A stretch of DNA of 64,000 nucleotides from Atopobiaceae bacterium UBA1367 (GTDB taxonomy: Bacteria > Actinomycetota > Coriobacteriia > Coriobacteriales > Atopobiaceae): NCBI GenBank assembly GCA_002305995.1, contig DBRN01000006.1, positions 168,889-232,888 on the forward strand, in the 5' to 3' direction. A model generated the notes under the pieces. It was not told the DNA's origin and did no database searches. It saw nothing but the letters and a program-made list of their open reading frames with translations. The translations under genes were made by a program, and so were the position numbers. This document shows positions 35,916 to 45,245 of this stretch, one piece after another (within the stretch, counting starts at the first letter, position 1; each line of letters begins with the position of its first letter).

Positions 35916-37100
35916 CTACTCCGTCACAACCTTCACGGTATCCTTGAGCAGCTGCTCGCGCACAGAGAGCTCCTCCAGGTCATCTGCGTACACGATGTAG
36001 TATCCGCATCGTGACCGGTCATCCTGAGCCCGCAGAAGCTGGTCGCCGACGGACACATCAAGCCTTGCCAGCTGCACGCCTGGTAGCTGCTCGACCTGAT
36101 CAAGTCCTCGGATGTCAACGATTCTGCCGGGCTCGATGTCAAAGAACCCCAGAACGGCATAGGTGTAATGGGGGCCTACGACAGGCTTGTCAGGCTTCCC
36201 GAGCAAGGTGTTGATGAACACCTTGTTGCTGTCGATACCAGACACCAGGGGCACGACATCGGAAGAGATCATGGTGCCGCCGCCACGTGCCGCTATCTCG
36301 ATGAGGTAGAACTGTCCATTACGCCACTTGTACTCTGCATGGGTCAATCCGAAGGGCAAGCCCATGGCCCTTACGATCTCAGTGTTGACCTCTCGGAGGG
36401 CATCGTAGTCATAGAGGTCGCTTGTCTGTGAAAAGAGCAGCCTGCTCGCAATGCTCGCATTATGTGAGAAATGCTCCTTCTCAGAGATGGCCGTCACCAC
36501 ATAGTCACTTGTCGTCTTTAGTCCATCAACCGTGAATTCGGTGCCGTCTATGTACTCCTCTGCGAGAACGGCCTCCTCAGCATTTGAGTACTGTATGCAG
36601 TCAGCAAAGAACCGGTCGACGTCACGGGAGGTGCGTATGATATGGACGCCTCTGCTCGACTGACTGTCAAGCGGCTTGATGATGGCAGAAGGCACCTCCC
36701 GCAAGAAATCCTTTGCCTCCTCGACCGTGTGACAACGCCGATAGCGTGGCGATGCAAAGCCGCTGAGACTAGTAAATTCTCGCATTATAAATTTGTTGTG
36801 AAAGCGCTCTGCAACCTCAATTCCTATGCCCCTGAGACCAAGCTCTTGCGCAAGGTATGCAACTGTGGGAACGGCGATGTCCGTCTGGTCCGTCAGCACC
36901 GCATCAGGTTGATACCTGCGCGCAATAGACAGGTTCCTCCCCCTGTCGAGGACATCGGCAACCTCACAGGCATCCGCAAACTCAAACGCAGGAGAGTTTT
37001 CGTAGAGGTTCGAGCAGATGACATAGTGTCCCATGCTGCTTGCCGTCTTGATGATCGGACATTGGAAGGTGCCACCAGCAATGACCATTATGCTTGCCAT
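35916..37100 (-). CDS. ATP-grasp ligase, paralogue 1
   Basis: A 394-residue ATP-grasp carboxylate-amine ligase of the PurK/carbamoyl-phosphate-synthase-like group, which couples a carboxylate to an amine with ATP. There is an N-terminal Rossmann-like domain (MVIAGGTFQCPIIKTASSMG) and the grasp core with IIKPLDSQSSRGVHIIRTS and EEYIDGTEFTVDG. The Mg-binding end is LIEIAARGGG. It shares this core with the protein at 38394. The start is unsure: ATG 37100 or 37088. It follows the glycosyltransferase gene by 70 bases on the same strand, suggesting an operon. Confidence 0.85.
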   Translation of the reverse strand: MASIMVIAGGTFQCPIIKTASSMGHYVICSNLYENSPAFEFADACEVADVLDRGRNLSIARRYQPDAVLTDQTDIAVPTVAYLAQELGLRGIGIEVAERFHNKFIMREFTSLSGFASPRYRRCHTVEEAKDFLREVPSAIIKPLDSQSSRGVHIIRTSRDVDRFFADCIQYSNAEEAVLAEEYIDGTEFTVDGLKTTSDYVVTAISEKEHFSHNASIASRLLFSQTSDLYDYDALREVNTEIVRAMGLPFGLTHAEYKWRNGQFYLIEIAARGGGTMISSDVVPLVSGIDSNKVFINTLLGKPDKPVVGPHYTYAVLGFFDIEPGRIVDIRGLDQVEQLPGVQLARLDVSVGDQLLRAQDDRSRCGYYIVYADDLEELSVREQLLKDTVKVVTE

Positions 37101-37170
37101 AACGACGCTTGTCCTCTCCCCGCTCCCCCTCAAATCGGACGATCGACAGTCCAGTGGGTGCCATCTGACG

Positions 37171-38127
37171 TCAGCGTTTGGGCACCTCTGTGACCGAGTC
37201 GCCCCCCTGTGGGTGTCGCTCCTTCACAATATACTGCGGCTCCTTGTTTATATGCATGTACGTACGTCCTACATATTCGCCAATCAGTCCAATGAAGGTG
37301 AGCTGCACCCCCAGAGAGAAGAAGATGCCGACCATGATGGATGACCAACCCGCCTCGACAGTCGGATGAATCAGCTTGTGTATGAAGATATACAGGGCGG
37401 CAAGTATGGACGCCGTCGACACTGCCGACCCAAACTTCAAAGCGATTCTCAGGGGCTTTACGGTGAAGCCGATCATGTTGCTCCACAGTCGCAGCAAAGC
37501 ACGCAGGGTGTATCCCGATGTCCCGCTCTCTCGTTCGAAGTGCTGCACCTCAACCTGCGTGATATTGGACGTGGAGCGAAGGATGAGTCCGAGCATGTAC
37601 GTATGGGCCCCCTCATACGAAACGATGGCGTCCCTGACGTATTTCCTGACAATCCAAAAGCTCGAGGTGCGGAGGTCCTTGGGCCTGCCGAGAAACACAA
37701 CCGAGCACATCTTGTTGAACCAGCTGCCGAACCGTCTGAAGAGGTTCTCCTTCTTTATGGGGTATGCGCCATACACCACGTCGTACCCGGAATCGAAGGC
37801 CACAAACATCTTATGCAGTTCCGATGGCCTCGTCTGACCGTCGTCATCCATGCTGATGAACACGTCTCCGGACGCCTCTCTCAGGCCAGCCATGATCGCG
37901 TTGTGCTGACCAGAGTTCTTTGCTAGGCCCACGACCTTGACATAGGGCAGTCGCGCCGCAAGCTCCCTGAGACTTGCGAGGGTGGCGCCCTGGTCCGGAG
38001 AGCAGTCGTCCACAAGAACAAACTCAAAATCACGCCGCCCAAGCCGCTCCATCTCTGCAGCCGTGGTCTCGACAACGGTCTCGATGGTCTCCGCAGATCG
38101 GTAGCAGGGAATGATAATCGAATACAT
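37171..38127 (-). CDS. Membrane-anchored family 2 glycosyltransferase (ArnC/DPM type)
   Basis: A 318-residue GT2 enzyme that should transfer a sugar to undecaprenyl phosphate on the cytosolic face. Start MYSIIIPCYRSAETI, nucleotide site VLVDDCSPD and metal motif SMDDDGQ are clear. Two membrane helices follow the catalytic domain (near 235-255 and 270-295), as in ArnC, GtrB and YkcC. Neighbours are ATP-grasp genes, so the lipid-linked sugar could be the acceptor for amino-acid decoration. The upstream gap of 265 bases is a divergent promoter region shared with the gene at 38394. Confidence 0.88.
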   Translation of the reverse strand: MYSIIIPCYRSAETIETVVETTAAEMERLGRRDFEFVLVDDCSPDQGATLASLRELAARLPYVKVVGLAKNSGQHNAIMAGLREASGDVFISMDDDGQTRPSELHKMFVAFDSGYDVVYGAYPIKKENLFRRFGSWFNKMCSVVFLGRPKDLRTSSFWIVRKYVRDAIVSYEGAHTYMLGLILRSTSNITQVEVQHFERESGTSGYTLRALLRLWSNMIGFTVKPLRIALKFGSAVSTASILAALYIFIHKLIHPTVEAGWSSIMVGIFFSLGVQLTFIGLIGEYVGRTYMHINKEPQYIVKERHPQGGDSVTEVPKR

Positions 38128-38393
38128 TTCTCACCGTCCATAGCAGGTATGCCTTGCGTCAACAGCTCTCGGACATTGAGCCCATTGTCAGACGTCCATT
38201 ATAGACATCTCCTCGTCCCTCAAGAATTGCCCTGGATGGAGTAGGTAGCTTTTCCGTATCCTAACCATACGCCGCAAACGCAATCCTCTCATGTGCTACG
38301 GTACGGTAACAAGCCGGCATTCGCCCGCCGAAAGGCGCCTACAAAGCCCTTCTCGCCACCACTGACGCATCGAATCCCCGTAAGGAGTTCGAC

Positions 38394-39599
38394 ATGGCAA
38401 ACGTGCTTGTTCTTCCAGGTAGCAGATGGCAGCTGGCGCTTGCGCAACGCGTAAGGGACCTTGGTCATTGGCTGTGCGTGGTGAGTCCTGAACAGGATCC
38501 GCCGTGCGCGGCGATCGCCGACGACTTCTATCGCAGTGACATATTTGCCGTTGACGCCATCGAGCAGCATGCCAGCCAGCTGGGCATAGAGGCCATCCTG
38601 TCCGACGAGTGTGACATTGCCATGCCGGTTGTGGCGGAGCTCGGCAGGCGTCTCGGCTTGGCAACCCTTTCCCCACAAGCGGCCGCCCTCTATACCGACA
38701 AGTCGCTCATGAGGGCATTTTGTGTCAGAAATGGCATAGGGTCGGCAGCGTATGCGCTCTGTCGAACGGTCGACGAGGCAGTTGCCTTTCTCAACGACTT
38801 GGGCAAGACAGCTATCATCAAGCCTTTGGACAGCAATGCCAGCCATGGTGTCTTCATGGTTCGTACCAGCGACGACATCCTCCGCCACTTCGACGAGGCT
38901 CTCTCCTTCTCGAGGTCTCGTAGGGAAATCCTCGTCGAGGAGTATATCGGTGGCGTCGAGTTCACGGTCGATGGCATCAAGACGCCCAACGCTCACTACA
39001 CGCTGGCAATCAGCAAGAAGCGTCACTTTGCACATAACCCAAACATCGCAAGCGACCTGTACTTCACCCACAGCGACCCCCAGTTCGATTACGACTTGCT
39101 GCGTCAGACCAACGACGCCTTCGTCATGGCCTCTCCTCTGGTGTACGGCCTCACGCACGCGGAGTATAAGTTCGAGGACGGCGCATTTAAGCTGATCGAG
39201 ATTGGGGCCCGCGGTGGCGGCAACCTGATATCGTCGATCATCGCACAGACCATGTCAGGACATGACACATACCGCTATCTGATAGATGCCGCGCTTGGCA
39301 ATGCCGCCGATCAGGATTTCTCTATCCTCCCGGCATATCAGGAGCGGGCTACCATCCTCAAGTTCTTCCATACTCCCCAAGGCGGAGGCAAGGTCATGCG
39401 CATCGAGGGTCTCGAGCACCTGCAGAGTGAGCCTGCGATACTAGACTATCAAATCAATTTTGCGATCGGAGACCATATCGAAGCCGCTGAGAGCGACTCC
39501 GCTCGCATTGGATTCTATATTGCCTGCGCAGACAATGCCAGAGAGCTCGATGATGTCGTGCGCGCCGTAGACGAACGCTTCCATATCGGTCTCGCATAG
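38394..39599 (+). CDS. ATP-grasp ligase, paralogue 2
   Basis: A 401-residue ATP-grasp ligase closely similar in layout to the one at 35916: shared IIKPLDS.AS.GVF, EEYIGGVEFTVDGIKT, ISKKRHFAHN, GLTHAEYK and LIEIGARGGG blocks. The N-terminal VLVLPGSRWQLALAQRVRDL is a nucleotide-like fold seen in PurK relatives. The ATG at 38394 stands behind GTAAGGAG. It starts a plus-strand operon with the next two genes (16 and 6 bases spacing). Substrates unknown; two copies suggest two successive ligations or two different amines. Confidence 0.85.
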   Translation: MANVLVLPGSRWQLALAQRVRDLGHWLCVVSPEQDPPCAAIADDFYRSDIFAVDAIEQHASQLGIEAILSDECDIAMPVVAELGRRLGLATLSPQAAALYTDKSLMRAFCVRNGIGSAAYALCRTVDEAVAFLNDLGKTAIIKPLDSNASHGVFMVRTSDDILRHFDEALSFSRSRREILVEEYIGGVEFTVDGIKTPNAHYTLAISKKRHFAHNPNIASDLYFTHSDPQFDYDLLRQTNDAFVMASPLVYGLTHAEYKFEDGAFKLIEIGARGGGNLISSIIAQTMSGHDTYRYLIDAALGNAADQDFSILPAYQERATILKFFHTPQGGGKVMRIEGLEHLQSEPAILDYQINFAIGDHIEAAESDSARIGFYIACADNARELDDVVRAVDERFHIGLA

Positions 39600-39614
39600 C
39601 AAGGGGACGGAATC

Positions 39615-40763
39615 ATGAACAGTGAGCGCCTAGAAGATCTTCTCGAGGATGGTGTCTCTAGAAAGTTTGCCTCATACTACCTTGATCTTGCCATGAGGGA
39701 ATACGACAATCCCGCCTACGATCAGACCTATGTCATGTGGGCCCACAACCACGGCTTTCTTGCCGACAGCGCCTACGCCTATGGTCTCGATGAGGGCAAC
39801 GTCTCTCGTTATCTCTCTGACTATGACTATTACAAGGTCTGGCCAGTAAACAACTGGACGCGCATGTGGATCAACGACAAGCTCACGCTCAAGTACATGC
39901 TTGCCAACACTGAGTTTTCCAGCTTCATGCCACAGTATTACTTCTACACGGCACCGGAAGGACTAAGGCGGCTGATCGATTCCCCCCAGTCAGTCAGCCT
40001 TACCTCTGCTCGTGAGTTCCGTCATGTCCTCGAATCTGTTGGCGAGTTTGCCTGCAAGCCCTGCAATGGCACGACATCACTCGGATTCATCCACATCGCC
40101 TGCCGGGATGGACAGTACCTGGTCAATGGCAGGGAGATCGATCCCGGTGACTTTGACGGCTTTCTTGCACAACATCCCAACTACATCTTTACCGAGTATT
40201 TGCGCCCAAGTCGTCAGTTTGCTCCGTACAGCTCCCATATACACACGTTGCGCATCGTCACCGTCAACGAGGATGGGGTCTCTCCTCGCATTGTAGGGGG
40301 GTACCTGCGCATTCCCAACAAGTTCTCTGGCGAGGCAAACTACGTCGTCATCGACAAGGACAACATGGAGAAGTACAACGTCTTCCTTGGCTTTGACGGA
40401 GAGACGGGCGCCTTTGGCCCCGGCAAACTCACCTGTGTCGACAAGGCCCTCCCTGCCAGTGAGCACCCCGACAATGGTCTCCCCTTGCTCGGCACGATAG
40501 GGCGCTACGATGAGCTCAGACAGACCGTGCTCGGCGTTGCCCAGAGGTTCTGTACTGTTGAGTACATGGGCTTTGACATCGGCATCACCGAAGCTGGCTT
40601 CAAATGCATGGAGATCAACTCTCATCCAGGCATCAAGTACCTGCAGATATTCAAGCCCATCTATGATGACGGATACCTAGGGGACTACTTCAGCAGAAAG
40701 ATTCAAGTTATCGATGCCCTCAGCCAAGAGGCTAAGCGCGCACGAAATGGCATCTTGAGGTAG
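39615..40763 (+). CDS. ATP-grasp protein, sugar-transfer-associated type
   Basis: A 382-residue protein. The C-terminal two thirds resemble the sugar-transfer-associated ATP-grasp family: FACKPCNGTTSLGFIHI, an HIHTLRIVTV strand, GGYLRIPNKFSGEANYV and EINSHPGIKYLQIF. The N-terminal 100 residues are Tyr/Asp/Trp-rich and typical only of this group. Such proteins occur in exopolysaccharide loci; their reaction is not settled. The start ATG lies 16 bases after paralogue 2, and the acetyltransferase follows after 5 bases, so all three are one operon. The assignment to the subfamily is from pattern and is not certain. Confidence 0.75.
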   Translation: MNSERLEDLLEDGVSRKFASYYLDLAMREYDNPAYDQTYVMWAHNHGFLADSAYAYGLDEGNVSRYLSDYDYYKVWPVNNWTRMWINDKLTLKYMLANTEFSSFMPQYYFYTAPEGLRRLIDSPQSVSLTSAREFRHVLESVGEFACKPCNGTTSLGFIHIACRDGQYLVNGREIDPGDFDGFLAQHPNYIFTEYLRPSRQFAPYSSHIHTLRIVTVNEDGVSPRIVGGYLRIPNKFSGEANYVVIDKDNMEKYNVFLGFDGETGAFGPGKLTCVDKALPASEHPDNGLPLLGTIGRYDELRQTVLGVAQRFCTVEYMGFDIGITEAGFKCMEINSHPGIKYLQIFKPIYDDGYLGDYFSRKIQVIDALSQEAKRARNGILR

Positions 40764-40768
40764 TCCCA

Positions 40769-41206
40769 ATGCCAACCTATGCGTATATCACTCAGGCACA
40801 TGAGATACGGGACATCCTTACTGCGTGTGCCCCCTCGTTTCATGACACGGCAATTGCTGGCGAGTCACAGATCGCCTCCCTCTCGGCGAAGTTCTCGAAA
40901 GCAGCACGTGTTCTTGTGGTGAGGGAGCAGGACACGGTTCTCGGGTTTTGCGCATACTATGCCAACGATCTGACCAACCTCACCGCCTACATCTCTATGA
41001 TTGTCATCACTGCTGAGGCTCAAGGTAGGGGTATTGGTTCGCAGCTGCTTTCCAGGGTCATCGAAGACAGCAGACGTCGTGGTATGACTACGCTGCGCTT
41101 GGAAGTGGCGCTCGACAACGAAAGGGCCCTTGGTTTCTATGCCAAGCACGGGTTCTCATTCGAACATGGCACCGGTGACCATCTGTATCTCATACGAGCA
41201 CTGTAG
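40769..41206 (+). CDS. GNAT-family N-acetyltransferase
   Basis: A 145-residue acetyl-CoA-dependent acyltransferase. The CoA pyrophosphate loop is AQGRGIGSQLLSRVI, preceded by the ISMIVITAEA beta strand and followed by LRLEVALDNERALGFYAKHGF, all classical GNAT elements. The single domain has no extra module. As the third gene of the plus-strand operon it could acetylate an amino group made by the aminotransferase or exposed on the ligation product. It ends just before a strong hairpin that should stop both this operon and the convergent gene. Confidence 0.9.
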   Translation: MPTYAYITQAHEIRDILTACAPSFHDTAIAGESQIASLSAKFSKAARVLVVREQDTVLGFCAYYANDLTNLTAYISMIVITAEAQGRGIGSQLLSRVIEDSRRRGMTTLRLEVALDNERALGFYAKHGFSFEHGTGDHLYLIRAL

Positions 41207-41229
41207 TTCTCCCAATATGCCTTCTGTCT

Positions 41230-41267
41230 CGAGGGGGCAGGTGCAACGTTATGCACCTGCCCCCTCG
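41230..41267. terminator. Bidirectional hairpin terminator between convergent genes
   Basis: A perfect 16-bp stem (41230-41245 with 41252-41267) and a 6-base loop ACGTTA. It is very GC-rich, with no T run on either side. It lies between the acetyltransferase and the L,D-transpeptidase stop codons. Confidence 0.65.
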
Positions 41268-41289
41268 ACACGTGTCTAGCGATGTGCCC

Positions 41290-44145
41290 TTATCGATACA
41301 AATCGTTGGTTCCTGCTCCAAGGAGCGAGAGCCTGAAGGCGATATCGGAAGGTACGACGCGTGGTACCGACCACACGCGTGTGTAGCGAGGCATGTTGTA
41401 GTAGACCCACTTCGCGTTCTCGAGCCTAAGTCTGATGCAACCGTGGGATACGAGCCTGTTCACCTGCTGTGACTCTGGAACACCAGGCATGGTGGAGTGG
41501 ATGGCCCACTTACCATTGATGAAGTACCCATAGGTGCATCCCGAGTAGCCAGGTAAATTGATGCTCTTGCCATACTTGCCTGCCTCAGCGGTAAGGGGTC
41601 TGCCGCCATCATATTCTTCGCCGCGACCTTCGCCAAGCTTCCATGCGCCACGCAAGCTTCTGCTCTTGCCATCCGCCTCGGCGGCACCTGTGCCACATTC
41701 CCAGTCCTTGATGGGAACCCAGTTTCCCTTTGAGCCCTGGAAGATGACGAACCTCGGGTTGTCAGGGTATATGGCAATGAGATACTTGGTCATGCTCGCC
41801 ATGTTCTTGATCATGTTGTAGAGCGTCCATGCCTGTGGGCTGACGGTGATACGGGTGCCGGAGTTGAAGTAGGTCATGATGCCCTTGTAACTTGCCCAAC
41901 CACTGGCGCCTGCCATCTTCCAGCTCTGACGTGCCTCGCGTTCGGCAGAGTCTGTAGCCATCTGCGTCGCCATGCTCACATTGCTTGCTATCGCGGAATC
42001 GCCTGAGATGTCGAGTGCCTTTCCGCTCGCTTTGTTGATCAGCTTGAAGTAGCCGCCATCGGCAATGCCGACCAACCAAACCTGCGCGTCATTGCTGCTC
42101 GAATATGCCTGTTGCACGACCGTCGAACCCTCTGCCGTGGATGTGGCCGTCAGCACCAAGCCAGAGACCAAGTTGGCAATCTTGTACCCGGTGCCCGCCT
42201 TCTCGATGACGAACTTCTGGTTCTCCCCCTTCTTATCGGTATAGACGTTGACCTTGGTACCGGAAGTCTTCGAGCTCTTTGGAATGTCGAGCACCGCGTT
42301 ACCAAGCTTTGTCTTGACCTCAAACAGGCCTTCTTGGAGCAAGATGCTCGCCAGTGTGAAGGTGACCGATCTCTGCTTGCCTCCGACAAGCATCTGGTTG
42401 CCATTGACGCTCGAGATCGTGTAGCCACCGTTTCGGAAGCGCACTTGCCACGTGTTGTTTGCATCGGCAGCGGTGGCATGGTTGCCTTGCTGGATCACGT
42501 CGCTGCCAGCTATGTAGGTAATCCAGCCGCCTGATGAGGCGGTACGGATGCGCCAGAGATCGGTGCCACCAGCAGAGACTAGCTCAAAGCGCTGGTTCTG
42601 GCTGTTCTTGTCTGTATAGAAGCAGAGCTTGGCACCATCTTCGGTTGACGCCTTCGACACGTCGAGCACCTTTGTCGAGCCTGTCTCCACAATCTTGTAG
42701 ATGCCAGCTGAGATGAGACTCATCCGTTTGAGGGTAAACAGATTGTTGGTCCTGCCGTTGTCCTGAGCGCCCGCAAGATTGGTGCCGCTTGATCCAGCAG
42801 CCTCAGAGGCAGCGCCCAGTACCAGACCGGTCGCCTTGTTCACCAGGGAGTAGGTGCCGTCGGCGTTCTTGCGCATGGCCCACAGCTGTTTGTCAGTGCC
42901 GTCATATGACCATTGGACGATATTGGCTCCAGGAAGAATTGAGCCGCCACGAAGCTCGAGCACCTTCCCGGTACCCATAATCCAGACGGAGTAGAAGCCC
43001 TTGCCCTCGTGCTGTAGATAGACATCCTGGTGCGTCTTGCCGTTGGAGGCATAGAGCCACACATTAGCACCATTGGCAGCACTAGCCCGGCGAACCTCGA
43101 CCACAGCGGTCGTGCCAGGAACCCCGATGCGATACCTGCCCTCCATGTCGGTGGGACCGCCACTGACCGTTGGGGACGTAGGGTTCACGAGATAGAAGGA
43201 CTGGTTGCCTTTGACCGTGGAGCTCCGGGTGTATGTGATTATCTCAGCACCTCTCTCGGAGCTGTTCTTTCGCACGTCCGCTGCCTTGTTGTCTCCCATG
43301 GAGACAATCTCGGTGTTGGTGGCGGAACGCTGAATGCCCTGCGGCACGATCTGATATCCCGTACCATAGCTAGTGCCAGAGAGCAAAAACGCCCAAAGCT
43401 GGGAAGCAAGACCAGAGACATATTTGGTGAGATAGATCTTACCCTTGTCGTTTGTGGCAGTCAGCACCAAGGAGCCATCGCCGTGAGAGGCAATGGTATA
43501 CCAACCACTTGGATCTTTGATTACGGACCACTTCTGGTTATCATTGCCCGAATAGGTCCACGTGATCATGTACGTGCCTTCCTTGACACCACCACGTGCA
43601 TCGAGTACGAGACCAGCAAGTCCGGTCTGGTCAGAAGCCGCTATGCCAGCCTCGATGACATAGGTGCCCTCTGCCACATTCTGGCTGTTCGCGGGAAGTG
43701 CGGGGGAGCCACGGAGGGCGCTGCTGCGCATCGTGTTCCCGTCTTCTCCTGTCGCGGTACCGTCAACGGCCTCTTGCGTGCCCCCACTGTTGTCTTGCTC
43801 GACCGTGATGATCTCATCAGCAGGGACATCGTCCTGTGTGACAGGGGTATCTGCCGAAGCGTGATCCTGTGCCTGAACAACGATGTCTTCCTCATTGCTC
43901 AGCTGCGTATTGCTGCTCGAACCCTGCTCGGCTGCCTCCGCGTCAGAGCCCGTCGGCTCCTCGGTATCAGCAACTGCTTCATGGTCATCAACAGTCCTGT
44001 CGACCAGCACCAGCTGAACATCATCCGCTGTCGCGGCATCTTCGCCGAGGGCGCACACAGGCGTCATGCCAAGGAACGTTGCCAGCGAGCAGGCTATGAT
44101 GGCCACAAGGGCACCTGTCCGGTAGCTGTTAAACTGTTTGCGCAT
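41290..44145 (-). CDS. Secreted ricin-repeat protein with C-terminal L,D-transpeptidase domain
   Basis: A 951-residue exported protein. A signal peptide covers about residues 1-32, then an acidic, Thr/Asp/Glu-rich linker runs to about 150. At least three to four ricin-B beta-trefoil modules follow (about 155-770), with repeats such as GKVLELRGGSILPGANIVQW and TKVLDVSKASTEDGAKLCFY. The end is a YkuD domain with His883 and the catalytic SHGCIRL (Cys903). L,D-transpeptidases join peptidoglycan stems 3-3 or attach proteins. Its architecture parallels the transglutaminase-like protein at 32056. Start ATG 44145; extended -10 upstream. Confidence 0.88.
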   Translation of the reverse strand: MRKQFNSYRTGALVAIIACSLATFLGMTPVCALGEDAATADDVQLVLVDRTVDDHEAVADTEEPTGSDAEAAEQGSSSNTQLSNEEDIVVQAQDHASADTPVTQDDVPADEIITVEQDNSGGTQEAVDGTATGEDGNTMRSSALRGSPALPANSQNVAEGTYVIEAGIAASDQTGLAGLVLDARGGVKEGTYMITWTYSGNDNQKWSVIKDPSGWYTIASHGDGSLVLTATNDKGKIYLTKYVSGLASQLWAFLLSGTSYGTGYQIVPQGIQRSATNTEIVSMGDNKAADVRKNSSERGAEIITYTRSSTVKGNQSFYLVNPTSPTVSGGPTDMEGRYRIGVPGTTAVVEVRRASAANGANVWLYASNGKTHQDVYLQHEGKGFYSVWIMGTGKVLELRGGSILPGANIVQWSYDGTDKQLWAMRKNADGTYSLVNKATGLVLGAASEAAGSSGTNLAGAQDNGRTNNLFTLKRMSLISAGIYKIVETGSTKVLDVSKASTEDGAKLCFYTDKNSQNQRFELVSAGGTDLWRIRTASSGGWITYIAGSDVIQQGNHATAADANNTWQVRFRNGGYTISSVNGNQMLVGGKQRSVTFTLASILLQEGLFEVKTKLGNAVLDIPKSSKTSGTKVNVYTDKKGENQKFVIEKAGTGYKIANLVSGLVLTATSTAEGSTVVQQAYSSSNDAQVWLVGIADGGYFKLINKASGKALDISGDSAIASNVSMATQMATDSAEREARQSWKMAGASGWASYKGIMTYFNSGTRITVSPQAWTLYNMIKNMASMTKYLIAIYPDNPRFVIFQGSKGNWVPIKDWECGTGAAEADGKSRSLRGAWKLGEGRGEEYDGGRPLTAEAGKYGKSINLPGYSGCTYGYFINGKWAIHSTMPGVPESQQVNRLVSHGCIRLRLENAKWVYYNMPRYTRVWSVPRVVPSDIAFRLSLLGAGTNDLYR

Positions 44146-44190
44146 GCGAAACCACCAATCGCATAGTCCTACTCACCATACTTGGGCTAA

Positions 44191-44199
44191 ATCATAGCA
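44191..44199 (-). promoter_or_regulatory. Extended -10 for the L,D-transpeptidase gene
   Basis: TGC TATGAT on the minus strand, 46 bases before the start codon, identical to the rpsF element. It lies in the 161-base gap after the polysaccharide operon. Confidence 0.45.
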
Positions 44200-44306
44200 T
44201 GACATGTACGCTGTGGCGGCGAGCGACACCACACAGGCCGCAAAGTCACAATCGTGCGTACATGCCTGAGCACCATCGCGGCTGTTGTTCGGTCTTTTCG
44301 CGCCAC

Positions 44307-45245
44307 CTAAAGGGTCAAAAACACAAGGGCATGTCCAAGGTTTCTCAACAGTCCATGCTTCCAGGCATCGCATCGGCCCAACCCCACCATACGTGCCAGT
44401 GGCAGCGCATCCTGCAGGGAGAGGTACGTATCAACCTGATCCCTCTGTCCCAGGTCCAGGCGACCGTCGAAAACCCTCTTGAATTCCCGGGCCTGGGCGA
44501 AAGTCTGTCGTGCCGTCTGTCGCTTCTGATCGAGCGAGGCCAAGGCACGCACAACCGTGAACCTGTCGGCACCGACCGAGTTGCTCGCATGCTGACGATA
44601 GGAGAGCGTTGCCCGATCCAAGTGTATCACTGTGCCAAAGGCTGCCACCACCAGCGAAGCCCACCAGTCATGCATGATGAGGGCCCCTTCGTTCACCGGT
44701 ACCTTGCATAGGTCCGTAGCAGAGGCATTGAGCATCATCGTGCAGCCCGTCACCACACACGAAGCAAGAAAGAAGCCCATCGTCAGCTTCGAGGCATCCA
44801 TGCCCGAATAGGTCAGAAACGATGGGGAGAGCAGCGTCAGCTGCTCGTCCACCACGCGTAGGTCCGTACATACCAGCAGAGGCTTGCCCTGCTCGACACG
44901 CTCATGGTCGCGCATTGCGCGCAGGGTGAACTCGATCTTGTCCTCGTCCCATATGTCATCCTGATCGCAAGTCATCACATAGGGTGCGTCAGCCATCCTG
45001 AGAAGTGCCATGAAGTGACCCTTCGCGCTGCCATGACGCTCACCATCGAGCACGACGCGAATCCTCTGATCGTACCTTTCGTACTCGCGCAGGATGGCAA
45101 GCGACCCATCTGTCGAGCAGTCATCCGATACCAACAGCTCCCAATCCTGGTGGGTCTGCCTCCGTATGGAATCTATCTGTTCGTGCAGGTACTCCTCGCC
45201 GTTGTAGACTGCCATCAATATCTGAACGAAGGCCGGCCTAGCCAT
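44307..45245 (-). CDS. Family 2 glycosyltransferase, rhamnosyltransferase-like
   Basis: Last gene of the polysaccharide operon, 312 residues. N-terminal VQILMAVYNGEEYLHEQIDS and LVSDDCSTDGS bind the nucleotide, with TCDQDDIWDEDKIE as metal motif; this QDD arrangement is frequent in rhamnosyl- and galactofuranosyltransferases of surface glycans. No membrane helix is strong. The ATG at 45245 overlaps the end of the previous gene by eight bases. The acceptor is presumably the lipid-linked repeat unit. Confidence 0.88.
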   Translation of the reverse strand: MARPAFVQILMAVYNGEEYLHEQIDSIRRQTHQDWELLVSDDCSTDGSLAILREYERYDQRIRVVLDGERHGSAKGHFMALLRMADAPYVMTCDQDDIWDEDKIEFTLRAMRDHERVEQGKPLLVCTDLRVVDEQLTLLSPSFLTYSGMDASKLTMGFFLASCVVTGCTMMLNASATDLCKVPVNEGALIMHDWWASLVVAAFGTVIHLDRATLSYRQHASNSVGADRFTVVRALASLDQKRQTARQTFAQAREFKRVFDGRLDLGQRDQVDTYLSLQDALPLARMVGLGRCDAWKHGLLRNLGHALVFLTL

